This document shows, piece after piece, positions 14,583 through 22,317 of a stretch of DNA of 28,025 nucleotides. Every line of letters starts with the position of its first letter. The stretch's first letter is position 1. The position numbers and the translations under genes are program-made. This DNA is from CBDVBL01 sp965555375. GTDB taxonomy: Bacteria; Zixibacteria; MSB-5A5; UBA10806. The DNA is taken from contig CBEWDL010000023.1 of the NCBI GenBank assembly GCA_965555375.1, forward strand, positions 1 to 28,025, given 5' to 3'. The notes beneath the pieces were generated by a model. It was not told the origin of the DNA and ran no database searches. It saw nothing but the letters and a program-made list of their open reading frames with translations.

Positions 14583-16334
14583 ATGGCTATAGGGACATTC
14601 AAAAAACGTATTGGTGAGCTTCTTCTGGAGAGTGGCGCCATAACCCGGGACCAGTTGGAGATCGCCCTTAAGCGGCAGAAGAATACCGGTCAGCGGATCG
14701 GCAGCATCCTGATCTCTCTGGGGATGTTAACTGAAGAAAAGTTGATGCTGGTCATCGCGAAGAAGCTCGATATCCCTCATGTAGACTTAAGGGATATGGT
14801 TATCGACCGGGATGTTGCCGGAGTTATATCAGCCGATCTGGCGCGAAAACATCTTCTTATACCGATCATCAAAATCAATAACGTCCTGACCGTAGCCATG
14901 TATGATCCTCTGGACTTTATTGCCCTCGATGAATTGGCCTATCAAACGAAACTGGAGATCAAACGCGTCGTTGCGGCAAAGTCGCAGATCGAGGCCGCCA
15001 TTGAGAGCAGTTATTCCATCGATGAGGCGGTAGGTCGGGCGGTGGAGGACATTAAAACCGATAATGTTGCTATAACTGTTTGTGAAATCGATTCGGACTT
15101 ACAGGGAGATATCTCCAGCGATATGCCGGTGGTCAAACTGGTGAACACGGTGGTTGCTCGAGCCGTCATCATGAGAGCCTCGGATATACATCTCGATCCC
15201 GATGAAAACGGACTGAGGGTCCGGTTCAGGATTGATGGTTTGATGAAGGACGTTTCCTCGCTGCCAAGGGCATTGATTGCAGGCGTGATCTCCAGAATAA
15301 AGGTTATGTCGAATATGGATGTCTCGGAGAAAAGGCTTCCTCAGGACGGCAGGTTTCAGGCCAGGTTTAAGAAATCCCTGGTCGATTTTAGAGTATCATC
15401 GCTTCCAACTGCTTTCGGCGAAAAGATGGCTATCCGTATCCTGGACAAGACCGGGCTTATCCTCGATCTACATAAAATGGGGTTCTCAGACAAGAACCTC
15501 GAAAGGTGGATGGAACTGATCTCTCGTCCTGAAGGTTTGTTATTGATTACCGGTCCCACGGGGTCCGGAAAAACCACAACTCTCTATGCCACCTTATTGA
15601 AAGTAAGCACGCCAGAGAAAAGCGTCATAACCGTTGAAGATCCAATAGAGTATAACCTGCCGGCTATAACTCAAGTTCAGATCAATGAGAAGGCAGGAAT
15701 GAGCTTTGCAATGTCCTTGAGGTCGATTGTCCGGCAAAATCCGGATATATTGATGGTGGGAGAGATAAGGGATCTGGCAACCGCCGAGATCGCCGTCAGA
15801 GCGTCCATGACCGGCCATCTGGTGTTTTCAACTCTGCATACATCAGATGCTCCTGTTGCCCTGAATAGATTGATCGATATGGGGATCGAGCCATATCTCG
15901 TATCAAGCGCCGTTTCCTGTGTACTGGCTCAAAGGCTGGTCAGGACGCTATGCACTAATTGCAAGACAGAAGTAAAAGAAATCGATCCTGCCACCCGTAA
16001 CCTTCTGGAAAAACATGGATTTCAGCCGAGAGTTTTCCAGGCCAAGGGTTGCCCCAAATGCATTTTCCAGGGCTATACAGGCAGGACATCCATTCATGAG
16101 CTTCTGATTATGAAGCCAGAGCTGAAGAATATGGTTAATCTAAAAGTGCCTCATGCGAGAATAAGGCAGGAAGCCTTGAATCTCGGCATGATATCATTAC
16201 GGGCCGATGGCCTGGCCAAGGTAGTTGATGGCGTAACGACCATGGAGGAGGTCATAAGAGTATCTTATGATGATGATCTTTCGCGGGCGGATATCGTAAA
16301 GGAAAAGGAGTTCCTGGGTGACCACCAGATATAA
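14583..16334 (+). CDS. pilB: Type IV pilus / type II secretion assembly ATPase with MshEN-type N-domain
   Basis: Hexameric cytoplasmic motor that drives pilin polymerisation. The start is set by family alignment: KKRIGELLLESGAIT should lie near the N-terminus, so ATG 14583 gives 583 residues. GTG 14496 has a modest AGGA but adds 29 unusual hydrophobic residues. The N-terminal domain shows paired RIGELLLESG ... LEIALKRQ and RIGSILISLGMLTEEKL motifs of the MshEN family, which in known cases binds c-di-GMP. The motor has VEDPIEY, Walker A GPTGSGKT (324-331), Walker B DILMVGEIRD (from about 388) and the four-cysteine zinc site Cys457, Cys460, Cys490, Cys493, as in PilB and GspE. All catalytic features are intact. 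It overlaps pilC by 17 nt. No PilT follows. Confidence 0.94.
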   Translation: MAIGTFKKRIGELLLESGAITRDQLEIALKRQKNTGQRIGSILISLGMLTEEKLMLVIAKKLDIPHVDLRDMVIDRDVAGVISADLARKHLLIPIIKINNVLTVAMYDPLDFIALDELAYQTKLEIKRVVAAKSQIEAAIESSYSIDEAVGRAVEDIKTDNVAITVCEIDSDLQGDISSDMPVVKLVNTVVARAVIMRASDIHLDPDENGLRVRFRIDGLMKDVSSLPRALIAGVISRIKVMSNMDVSEKRLPQDGRFQARFKKSLVDFRVSSLPTAFGEKMAIRILDKTGLILDLHKMGFSDKNLERWMELISRPEGLLLITGPTGSGKTTTLYATLLKVSTPEKSVITVEDPIEYNLPAITQVQINEKAGMSFAMSLRSIVRQNPDILMVGEIRDLATAEIAVRASMTGHLVFSTLHTSDAPVALNRLIDMGIEPYLVSSAVSCVLAQRLVRTLCTNCKTEVKEIDPATRNLLEKHGFQPRVFQAKGCPKCIFQGYTGRTSIHELLIMKPELKNMVNLKVPHARIRQEALNLGMISLRADGLAKVVDGVTTMEEVIRVSYDDDLSRADIVKEKEFLGDHQI

Positions 16335-17532
16335 ATATGTAGCCATGTCGCCTGAAGGCAAGAAGTTTAAGGATATCATTGAGGCCGAAAGCGATCATCT
16401 GGCGAAGTCTATCATTGATGCGCGGGGATTGTTGCCGGTTTCGGTTCGCAAGCTAGGTGATAGAAGCAAGAATCTCCGGTTGTTATTTAGATCCTCGGTG
16501 AAGCATGAAAATCTGATAATCTTCACCAGAAAGCTTCTCACACTAAACCGTGCCGGTATCCCGCTCTTACATTCTCTCGGCATTATCGCCGCCGATACAG
16601 ACGATTCAAAATTATCGGAGGTAATACAGAGCGTAAGGAAATCCATAGAAGGAGGAACCAGTTTTTCTCAGGCTCTCGACAATCATGCCGGATATTTCCC
16701 AGGGCTCTATATAAGCACCATGAAGGCCGGTGAGGAATCCGGAACAATGGATATCATGCTGACGAGGGCGCTGGAATTGATGGAGAGAGAGGAGAAAATC
16801 AAACAGGGGGTCAGGGAGGCTGTTCGCTATCCCATATTCGTGATGTTTACCATGGCCCTGGCATTTGTCGTCATCATTACCTTCGTTATACCAAAATTCG
16901 CGGGGATGTATTCTTCTTACGGTGCAGATCTTCCCTGGGCCACGAGGCTTTTGATCGGTGTCGATTATATTGTCTCTCATTATTGGCCGTTTTTGATAAT
17001 CGTTTTACCGGCCCTGGCTACTGCGGTCTGGAGGATGCGCCTGACGCATTGGGGAAAGAAAGGTTTCGACTATGTAATACTCTCGATCCCGCTAATGGGA
17101 ACGGTGATTATCAAAACCATTCTCTCCAGATTTTGCTATATACTATCGACTTTGCTTTCCGCAGGAATTCCCCTATCGCAAGCCCTGGCGATCCTGCGAG
17201 CTTCCGTTGGGAATCACTATTTTTCTAAAGTCATAGAAGGAATGGGCGAAAATCTATCAGGAGGACGCGATTTGGTGCAGCCTATGCGGGATTCAAAGTA
17301 TTTCGGTTCCATGGTTGTCCAGATGTTCTCCATAGGACTTGAATCAGGATCATTGGAAAATCTGTTATCTGAGACAGCGCGGCATTATGATGCTGAGATC
17401 GAGCACGATACGAAAAAGCTTACCAGTCGGATAGAGCCGATTCTAACGGTCCTGATTGCGGCTGCGGTACTGATTCTAGCCCTGGCGATCTTTATGCCGA
17501 TGTGGAATTTAATAGGCATTTTTAGAAAATAA
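16318..17532 (+). CDS. pilC: Inner-membrane platform protein of the pilus / type II secretion family
   Basis: A polytopic inner-membrane protein that couples the ATPase to pilin assembly. At 404 residues it matches PilC/GspF. Two T2SSF domains are visible: one around 65-190 (FTRKLLTLNRAGIPLLHSLGIIA ... MKAGEESGTMDIML) and one around 265-395 (FCYILSTLLSAGIPLSQALAILRAS ... MFSIGLESGSLENLL). Membrane helices lie near 170-190, 220-240 and 375-397. The leading RYKYVAMSPEGKKFKDIIEA is the usual short N-terminal strand pair. The GTG start overlaps the end of pilB by 17 nt and has AAGGAG 7 nt upstream. The overlap indicates balanced co-translation with the motor. Confidence 0.94.
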   Translation: MTTRYKYVAMSPEGKKFKDIIEAESDHLAKSIIDARGLLPVSVRKLGDRSKNLRLLFRSSVKHENLIIFTRKLLTLNRAGIPLLHSLGIIAADTDDSKLSEVIQSVRKSIEGGTSFSQALDNHAGYFPGLYISTMKAGEESGTMDIMLTRALELMEREEKIKQGVREAVRYPIFVMFTMALAFVVIITFVIPKFAGMYSSYGADLPWATRLLIGVDYIVSHYWPFLIIVLPALATAVWRMRLTHWGKKGFDYVILSIPLMGTVIIKTILSRFCYILSTLLSAGIPLSQALAILRASVGNHYFSKVIEGMGENLSGGRDLVQPMRDSKYFGSMVVQMFSIGLESGSLENLLSETARHYDAEIEHDTKKLTSRIEPILTVLIAAAVLILALAIFMPMWNLIGIFRK

Positions 17533-17558
17533 ATAATCCAATAGATCTGGAGGAAACG

Positions 17559-17984
17559 ATGAAAATGTTCAGGAAAGAAAAGGGATTCACGCTTATCGAG
17601 TTGGTAATCATAATCGTGGTCCTCGGAATTCTTGCCTCGGTGGCGATACCGAAATATAAAAATATCGTGGCCGAATCCAAAGAAGCCGCGTGCAAAGGAG
17701 CCCTCGGCAGCCTGAGATCCGGCGTCAGTATCTACTATGCCAACGCCGCTGTTACGACCGGAACAGCCGATTGGCCGCCGATAGATAGCCTGAGAGCTGT
17801 TGGAGTGGTTATGGAACACGCTTTGCCGGCCAATCCATATCAGCTTGAGACTAATGCCCCTGACTCGATAGTAACCGGAGTTACGAAGGGGACTATCGTC
17901 GGAACACGCGGAGGATGGGCATACCTTCCGGGGACGGGTGAGATCTGGTCGAATACGAATACCGTTGGCGAAAATAACTGGTAG
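17559..17984 (+). CDS. Type IV pilin, likely the major subunit
   Basis: The 141-residue product has the class III leader MKMFRKEKG followed by FTLIELVIIIVVLGILASVAIPKY. Cleavage is expected between Gly9 and Phe10, with Glu at mature position 5 and Pro near mature position 22. The globular part is small, with Gly/Ser/Thr-rich loops and VGENNW at its end; a single Cys argues against a disulfide loop. Among the four pilin-like genes it alone has a strong ribosome binding site (GGAGG, 5 nt from the ATG) and the shortest globular domain, so I infer it is the abundant subunit. It is not clearly PilA or GspG from sequence alone, and I leave the symbol open. Confidence 0.88.
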   Translation: MKMFRKEKGFTLIELVIIIVVLGILASVAIPKYKNIVAESKEAACKGALGSLRSGVSIYYANAAVTTGTADWPPIDSLRAVGVVMEHALPANPYQLETNAPDSIVTGVTKGTIVGTRGGWAYLPGTGEIWSNTNTVGENNW

Positions 17985-17992
17985 AATAGGCC

Positions 17993-18439
17993 ATGAAAGC
18001 TCTCCTGAAACCCGGAATCACCGGTGATTCCGGGTTTACTCTTATCGAGTTGGTTATTGTGATCGTGGTATTAGGGATTCTGGCATCGGTGGGCATCCCC
18101 GTCATCGGGAGTATGATAGGTTCATCGAGAGAAAACGCCACGAAACAGGAGATGCTATTGCTGAAAACCAGCATAGTCGGACAGACGGGAGCAGCCACCG
18201 TCAGGGGATACGAAAATGATGTCGGATCGTTGCCTCCTGATTTGACCGGTTTAGTTTCGAAACCTGCGGGTGTTTCAGACTGGGACAGATTTACCCAGAC
18301 AGGCTGGAATGGCCCATATATTGGCTCAAACAATAACGACTATCTCACCGATGCCTGGGGAACCAGCTATATTTATGATGGAGGCGCAAGGACTATCAAA
18401 AGCGTCGGTGGGCCGGATACCATTACAGTCGTCTTTTGA
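17993..18439 (+). CDS. Pseudopilin 1, core module only
   Basis: A 148-residue protein with an unusually long leader (MKALLKPGITGDSG) before FTLIELVIVIVVLGILASVGIPVIG. The globular part reads YENDVGSLPPDLTGLVSKP ... WNGPYIG ... DYLTDAWGTSYIYDGG ... ITVVF. This is the same module as in the next two genes and recalls the GspG-like DAWGxxYxY turn. The gene starts 8 nt after the pilin stop and has no proper Shine-Dalgarno, so it probably depends on translational coupling. A perfect 30-bp palindrome (18008-18037) occupies most of the leader codons and accounts for its extra length. It should be a minor or tip subunit processed by the prepilin peptidase. Confidence 0.85.
   Translation: MKALLKPGITGDSGFTLIELVIVIVVLGILASVGIPVIGSMIGSSRENATKQEMLLLKTSIVGQTGAATVRGYENDVGSLPPDLTGLVSKPAGVSDWDRFTQTGWNGPYIGSNNNDYLTDAWGTSYIYDGGARTIKSVGGPDTITVVF
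18008..18037. repeat. Perfect 30-bp palindrome inside the pseudopilin leader codons
   Basis: AAACCCGGAATCACC (18008-18022) is followed at once by its exact reverse complement (18023-18037), with no spacer and no mismatch. It starts 15 nt after the ATG at 17993 and encodes KPGITGDSGF, up to the prepilin cleavage site. In mRNA it would give about 13 pairs around a CCGG loop just downstream of the initiating ribosome. Confidence 0.9.
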
Positions 18440-18440
18440 T

Positions 18441-19565
18441 ATGAAGAATAAAGGCTACACATTAATTGAACTCGTTCTCGTGGTTGTCATCATCGGGATT
18501 CTCGCCAGTATCGCAGTGCAATCGTTGAAGAGCTCTGATGAAAATCAACGCTTCGACCGGACGGTAAAGGAGATGGAGATGCTGGCCCGGGCTATGGTTG
18601 GCGACGACAGGCTGGTCTCGGGCGGAATCAGAACCGACTTCGGCTATGCGGGCGACGTCGGGGCGCTGCCCCCGAATCTCGACGCTCTGGTGAGCAATCC
18701 CGGAGGGTACTCCACCTGGAATGGCCCATATATTCGCAGCGATTTTGTTGAAGACTCCGACGATTACAAGAGGGATGCCTGGAACAATCCGTATTCTTAC
18801 AGCGGCGGGATAACCATATCTTCCACCGGCGGAGGAGGTTCCATAACGAAACAGTTCGCTAATTCCACCTCAAGCCTGACATCCAACACCATATATGGCA
18901 TCGTCCGTGACCAGACGGGCTGTCCTCCTTCAGACAGCGCGTCCAACATAACCATAACTATATACTATCCCGATGGAGGCGGCTCTATGACCAGCTCCTC
19001 GATTGCGCCGGAAAGATCGGGCGAATTCTCATATGAGAATTCCATCCCGGTGGGATTGCATCTAATACGAGCTGTTATTACGGGCGTCGATGACACAACG
19101 GCCAAATATGTCGCCGTTAATCCAGGTTCTGAGGTATATGCCGAATTACGATTCCCATCCGACCTCTGGGGAGGAACGGCTGCGGGCGGTATTGAATACG
19201 TCAGCGGGTCAGCCAATACGTCTCCTGCCGGCGATCTGGTGGAATTCCAGATACAGAACACCGGATCTTCCTCTATTACGGTAACATCGATGGTTATCGA
19301 ATACAGCAGTTCACCAACGGCCTATTATCAAAAGATTAACTGGAATGGGAATCTCGTCTGGATCAGCCTTAGTCCGCGTAACGGTAGCGGGGATGTGGCA
19401 ACGTTTATAGTCTCGAAGATCCTGAACGCTTCTGAAACGGCGCAGATTGAAATTGATACGTGGAAAGAATGTCAGTCGGGAAATTGTGCTGATTATGATA
19501 TCCATGGGACCGCATTCACGATAACCTTCTCAAACGGCGATATCATCGCCTTTACAGCGCCGTAA
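18441..19565 (+). CDS. Pseudopilin 2, long form with two extra beta-rich domains
   Basis: A 374-residue protein, far longer than a normal pilin. Leader MKNKG, then YTLIELVLVVVIIGILASIAV; Tyr at +1 is unusual but accepted. Residues about 30-130 hold the shared module (IRTDFGYAGDVGALPPNLDALVSNPGG ... GPYIRSDF ... DYKRDAWNNPYSYSGG). A second domain (about 145-240, NTIYGIVRDQTG ... NITITIYYPDGGG ... IPVGLHLIRAVI) resembles a carboxypeptidase-regulatory-like sandwich. A distal domain (about 250-374, VEFQIQNTGSSSITVTSMVIEY ... AFTITFSNGDIIAFTAP) looks like another beta sandwich. I place the start at ATG 18441, 1 nt after the previous stop; an open frame extends further upstream but only inside the previous gene. 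No Shine-Dalgarno. It is probably a tip-displayed minor subunit. Confidence 0.82.
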   Translation: MKNKGYTLIELVLVVVIIGILASIAVQSLKSSDENQRFDRTVKEMEMLARAMVGDDRLVSGGIRTDFGYAGDVGALPPNLDALVSNPGGYSTWNGPYIRSDFVEDSDDYKRDAWNNPYSYSGGITISSTGGGGSITKQFANSTSSLTSNTIYGIVRDQTGCPPSDSASNITITIYYPDGGGSMTSSSIAPERSGEFSYENSIPVGLHLIRAVITGVDDTTAKYVAVNPGSEVYAELRFPSDLWGGTAAGGIEYVSGSANTSPAGDLVEFQIQNTGSSSITVTSMVIEYSSSPTAYYQKINWNGNLVWISLSPRNGSGDVATFIVSKILNASETAQIEIDTWKECQSGNCADYDIHGTAFTITFSNGDIIAFTAP

Positions 19566-19568
19566 CCT

Positions 19569-20324
19569 ATGATGAGTAGACAGAAGGAAAAAGCGTTCAC
19601 TCTTATTGAACTGGTGTTGATTATTGTGATAATCGGCATTGTGGCCACAATTGCGATGAAGTCGATGCAACCCGCTCTCGAGCGGTCAAGGTTCGAAGCT
19701 ACGACCCAGGAGATGGAATTGCTGGCTCAGGCCATCATAGGGGATCCCAACCAGGTTCAGGATGGCATCCGCACCGATTTTGGTTATATCGGGGATGTTG
19801 GATCGCTCCCGCCAAACCTGGATGCGGTGGCGACGAATCCAGGAGGATATTCAACCTGGGATGGACCGTATATTCGAAGCGATTTCGTAGAAAACGCTGA
19901 TGATTACAAGAAAGACGCCTGGGGAGATTTATATACATACACCGGCGGGGTCACCATAACATCCAACGGTGGCGGTTCGCCCATAACCAGGCAGTTCGCA
20001 CAGAATGTTTCCGATTTAGCGTCCAATACAGTCAAGGGCAACGTCTATGACGGGATAGGCGCCTTGCCGGGAGACAGCGCCTCAAGCGTTATCGTTACCA
20101 TATATTACCCCGACGGAGGCGGGAACATAACTTCATCGTCCACAAATCCGTCCTCAGCGGGCTTTTTTTCTTTTTCCAACTCGATTCCCGTGGGGAATCA
20201 CCTGATCAGGGCGATCTATTCAGCTACCAACGATACGACCTCGAGATATATCTCGGTCACCCCGGGAACCGACGCTTATTGCGAGCTGCGATTTGCCGGC
20301 GGGATCTGGTCAGGAGGCAGTTGA
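19569..20324 (+). CDS. Pseudopilin 3, paralog of pseudopilin 2 lacking the distal domain
   Basis: The 251-residue protein runs parallel to its upstream neighbour: DGIRTDFGYIGDVGSLPPNLDAVATNPGGYSTW ... GPYIRSDFVENADDYKKDAWGDLYTYTGG, then a sandwich-like domain (NTVKGNVYDG ... IVTIYYPDGGG ... IPVGNHLIRAIYSA ... AYCELRF). It stops just where pseudopilin 2 continues into its distal domain. The leader is MMSRQKEKA with FTLIELVLIIVIIGIVATIAM, so the residue before the cleavage site is Ala (GCG), not Gly. It starts 3 nt after the previous stop with no clear ribosome binding site. Recent tandem duplication followed by divergence and C-terminal loss is the natural reading. Confidence 0.85.
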   Translation: MMSRQKEKAFTLIELVLIIVIIGIVATIAMKSMQPALERSRFEATTQEMELLAQAIIGDPNQVQDGIRTDFGYIGDVGSLPPNLDAVATNPGGYSTWDGPYIRSDFVENADDYKKDAWGDLYTYTGGVTITSNGGGSPITRQFAQNVSDLASNTVKGNVYDGIGALPGDSASSVIVTIYYPDGGGNITSSSTNPSSAGFFSFSNSIPVGNHLIRAIYSATNDTTSRYISVTPGTDAYCELRFAGGIWSGGS

Positions 20325-20702
20325 GGATCATCGGGTACCAGGCAGATTCACTCTCCTGACCGGTTCCAGTAGGATCATCTCATGCCATGATTTTCAGAAC
20401 CCGGCAAGAACGTCAATATCTGTTACTCAGAAATAAAAAAAGAAGCTTATCGCTGGTATACTTGCCGCATTAGACCATATGGCTTTCTATTAAGAATATA
20501 CGGCGAAAGGGGTTCCGGAGATTGATTCTCACTCAAAGTTGACGATAAGATAATGTGAACGTCCATAGTGGATTGCTCGTTTCAATCCACGCCGGCAGCG
20601 ATGGAAAACAGTGTGCTCGTTTTTTGGTGCTTGCCTTTCCGGCGGCGTATTTAGATGTGATGGCCCGGTGTCGTTTTTCGAATACGCGGCAATCGAACCG
20701 TT
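20325..20702. other. Long gap inside the pilus operon, with one hairpin
   Basis: About 380 bases with no credible gene; a frame at 20555-20773 runs into pilM and has no ribosome binding site. GTGGATTG (20568-20575) and CAATCCAC (20583-20590) form a perfect 8-bp stem with a 7-nt loop. The gap is about as long as the distal-domain coding part of pseudopilin 2, but I see no sequence similarity to it. It could hold an internal promoter for pilMN-pilQ, though I find none with good spacing, or separate pilin from machinery expression. Confidence 0.45.
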
Positions 20703-22313
20703 ATGAATATCTTAAAGAAAATCGATTCCAAAATGACGCAGATGGCAACCGCCCTGCAAATGGCGAAGGCTGACATCCATACAAAAGCCTCAGGGGAAAC
20801 AGAGAGTTTTTCTTCTCGAAAAGCACGCTCAAGTGATCGAATCTTGGTAACGGATGTCTCCTTAGGAGTTTTCAGATATGCTCTGGTGAATCGAAAAAGG
20901 AAAAAACTTGATCTCGAGTCTTTTGGCGAGCTGGCTAAAGAAGATTTTCGATTGGATTCGGCAGAGCATATAGATTCGCGATTTGATACTCAGAATTTGC
21001 TGAGTGACATCCATCGTGCAGGCCTTAATTGGCTGGAGAAGAATTGTAGCCTGAGCTATCGCAAGATCCTGGTTGTCTCGTCGGATATCGATTTCTTCGT
21101 GCGAAGATTAGAACTCCCGCCCCTGAAAAGGGGAGAGCTCCTGGATGTGGCGGCTTGGGAAGTTAATAAACGGATACCGATTTCCGCTGAGGAGTCCTAC
21201 CTCGTTGTCAGGAGAGACAAGAATCAATCTGATTTTTCCACGGTTACCGTTGGCGCGGCGCCACGCTGGCAAATTGACCGGTGGGAATATCTGGGCGAGC
21301 AGCTGGCGGGGATTGTTCCCACAACCGTCTCACTTGTGCCGCTCGGCCCCGAGGCCGTTTCCACGGAGGCAGTATATTGCTATGTGTATCAGACCAATTC
21401 GGAGATAAATATAGGTTTTTATAATTCTGAGGGTCTTCAATACTCTCATACCGTACCATCGATATCCACCGGATATGAAGCCGGGATGCCGCCGGGCGGG
21501 GCCGGATCGGCGAGAATAGTCGAGGAGTTGACCAATAGTATCGAGGTTCTCTATAACCATTTCCCGGGTATGAAAGTCGAGGGGATAGTACTGCTCATAC
21601 CGCCCGACGAGGTTCCAGGGTTATCGGGAGCAATAGCCGAACAGGTGGATATTGAGATAATCTCGGTAGACCCGTATTCGGGTATGTCCCGGGATAGCCA
21701 GGAGCTGTGGAAAGACGCGGGCCCGGAATATTTACCGCTTCTGGGTGCGGTATTGACCGGCGAAGGAGATTTCCGGTTCTTTCCGCAATCCATTAAGGAG
21801 AGGATCAATAAAAAAAGAATAAATAAGCTTATAAGATACGTGCTTTTCTTTGGCATCTTCATAGAGATTATCGCCGCGTCGTTATGGATTAACGATGCAT
21901 TGGGGACGAAATCGGAGTTGGCTCACCTGCAAGCGTTAAAGGAGAGAATGGAAAACTCCGACGCTTACACGCAGAGCATTGCTTACCAATCCAGGGCACG
22001 ATTTCTGACGGCCCTGGGAGATCAATTCGCATCGCGAAGCAACGAGTATTCGAGGCTTTTAAGGATCTTCAGCAGTATAACGCCGAACCATATTTACCTG
22101 GAGAACGTCTCGGTTGTGAGAAGAGAGGGTAAGCTTCACTTGAATATAGGAGGCTATTATGACGGGGATCTATCGAGAACCGACGTCGCCATGATGGATT
22201 TCATGGAAAGCCTCAAATCAAGGGGAGTCGGGCAACTCAAATTGCAGAGACTTGGAAAGAAACTATCAGGCGATAGGAAAACAGAAAGCTTTGTTTTAGA
22301 GGGAAAATGGTAA
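20703..22313 (+). CDS. PilM-PilN fusion (GspL-like) inner-membrane assembly protein
   Basis: In the classical pilus, cytoplasmic PilM and membrane PilN are separate; here one 536-residue chain carries both, the layout of GspL. After a likely disordered stretch (1-43) comes an actin-like domain (about 45-355: RILVTDVSLGVFRYALV, LELPPLKRGELLDVAAWEVNKRIPI, YLPLLGAVLTGEGDFRFFP). A membrane helix lies at about 376-395, then a coiled stretch and a small ferredoxin-like domain (SSITPNHIYLENVSV ... LHLNIGGYY). The usual PilM phosphate-binding DxGSxxxK is absent (DVSLGVFR), so ATP binding is doubtful. The ATG at 20703 lacks a Shine-Dalgarno. It should bridge PilB to the PilO-PilP-PilQ channel. Confidence 0.82.
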   Translation: MNILKKIDSKMTQMATALQMAKADIHTKASGETESFSSRKARSSDRILVTDVSLGVFRYALVNRKRKKLDLESFGELAKEDFRLDSAEHIDSRFDTQNLLSDIHRAGLNWLEKNCSLSYRKILVVSSDIDFFVRRLELPPLKRGELLDVAAWEVNKRIPISAEESYLVVRRDKNQSDFSTVTVGAAPRWQIDRWEYLGEQLAGIVPTTVSLVPLGPEAVSTEAVYCYVYQTNSEINIGFYNSEGLQYSHTVPSISTGYEAGMPPGGAGSARIVEELTNSIEVLYNHFPGMKVEGIVLLIPPDEVPGLSGAIAEQVDIEIISVDPYSGMSRDSQELWKDAGPEYLPLLGAVLTGEGDFRFFPQSIKERINKKRINKLIRYVLFFGIFIEIIAASLWINDALGTKSELAHLQALKERMENSDAYTQSIAYQSRARFLTALGDQFASRSNEYSRLLRIFSSITPNHIYLENVSVVRREGKLHLNIGGYYDGDLSRTDVAMMDFMESLKSRGVGQLKLQRLGKKLSGDRKTESFVLEGKW

Positions 22314-22317
22314 GCCG

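Noticed and set aside
20555..20773. 72-codon GTG-initiated frame upstream of pilMN
   Set aside because: It overlaps the pilMN start in another frame, has no ribosome binding site and reads through the hairpin at 20568.
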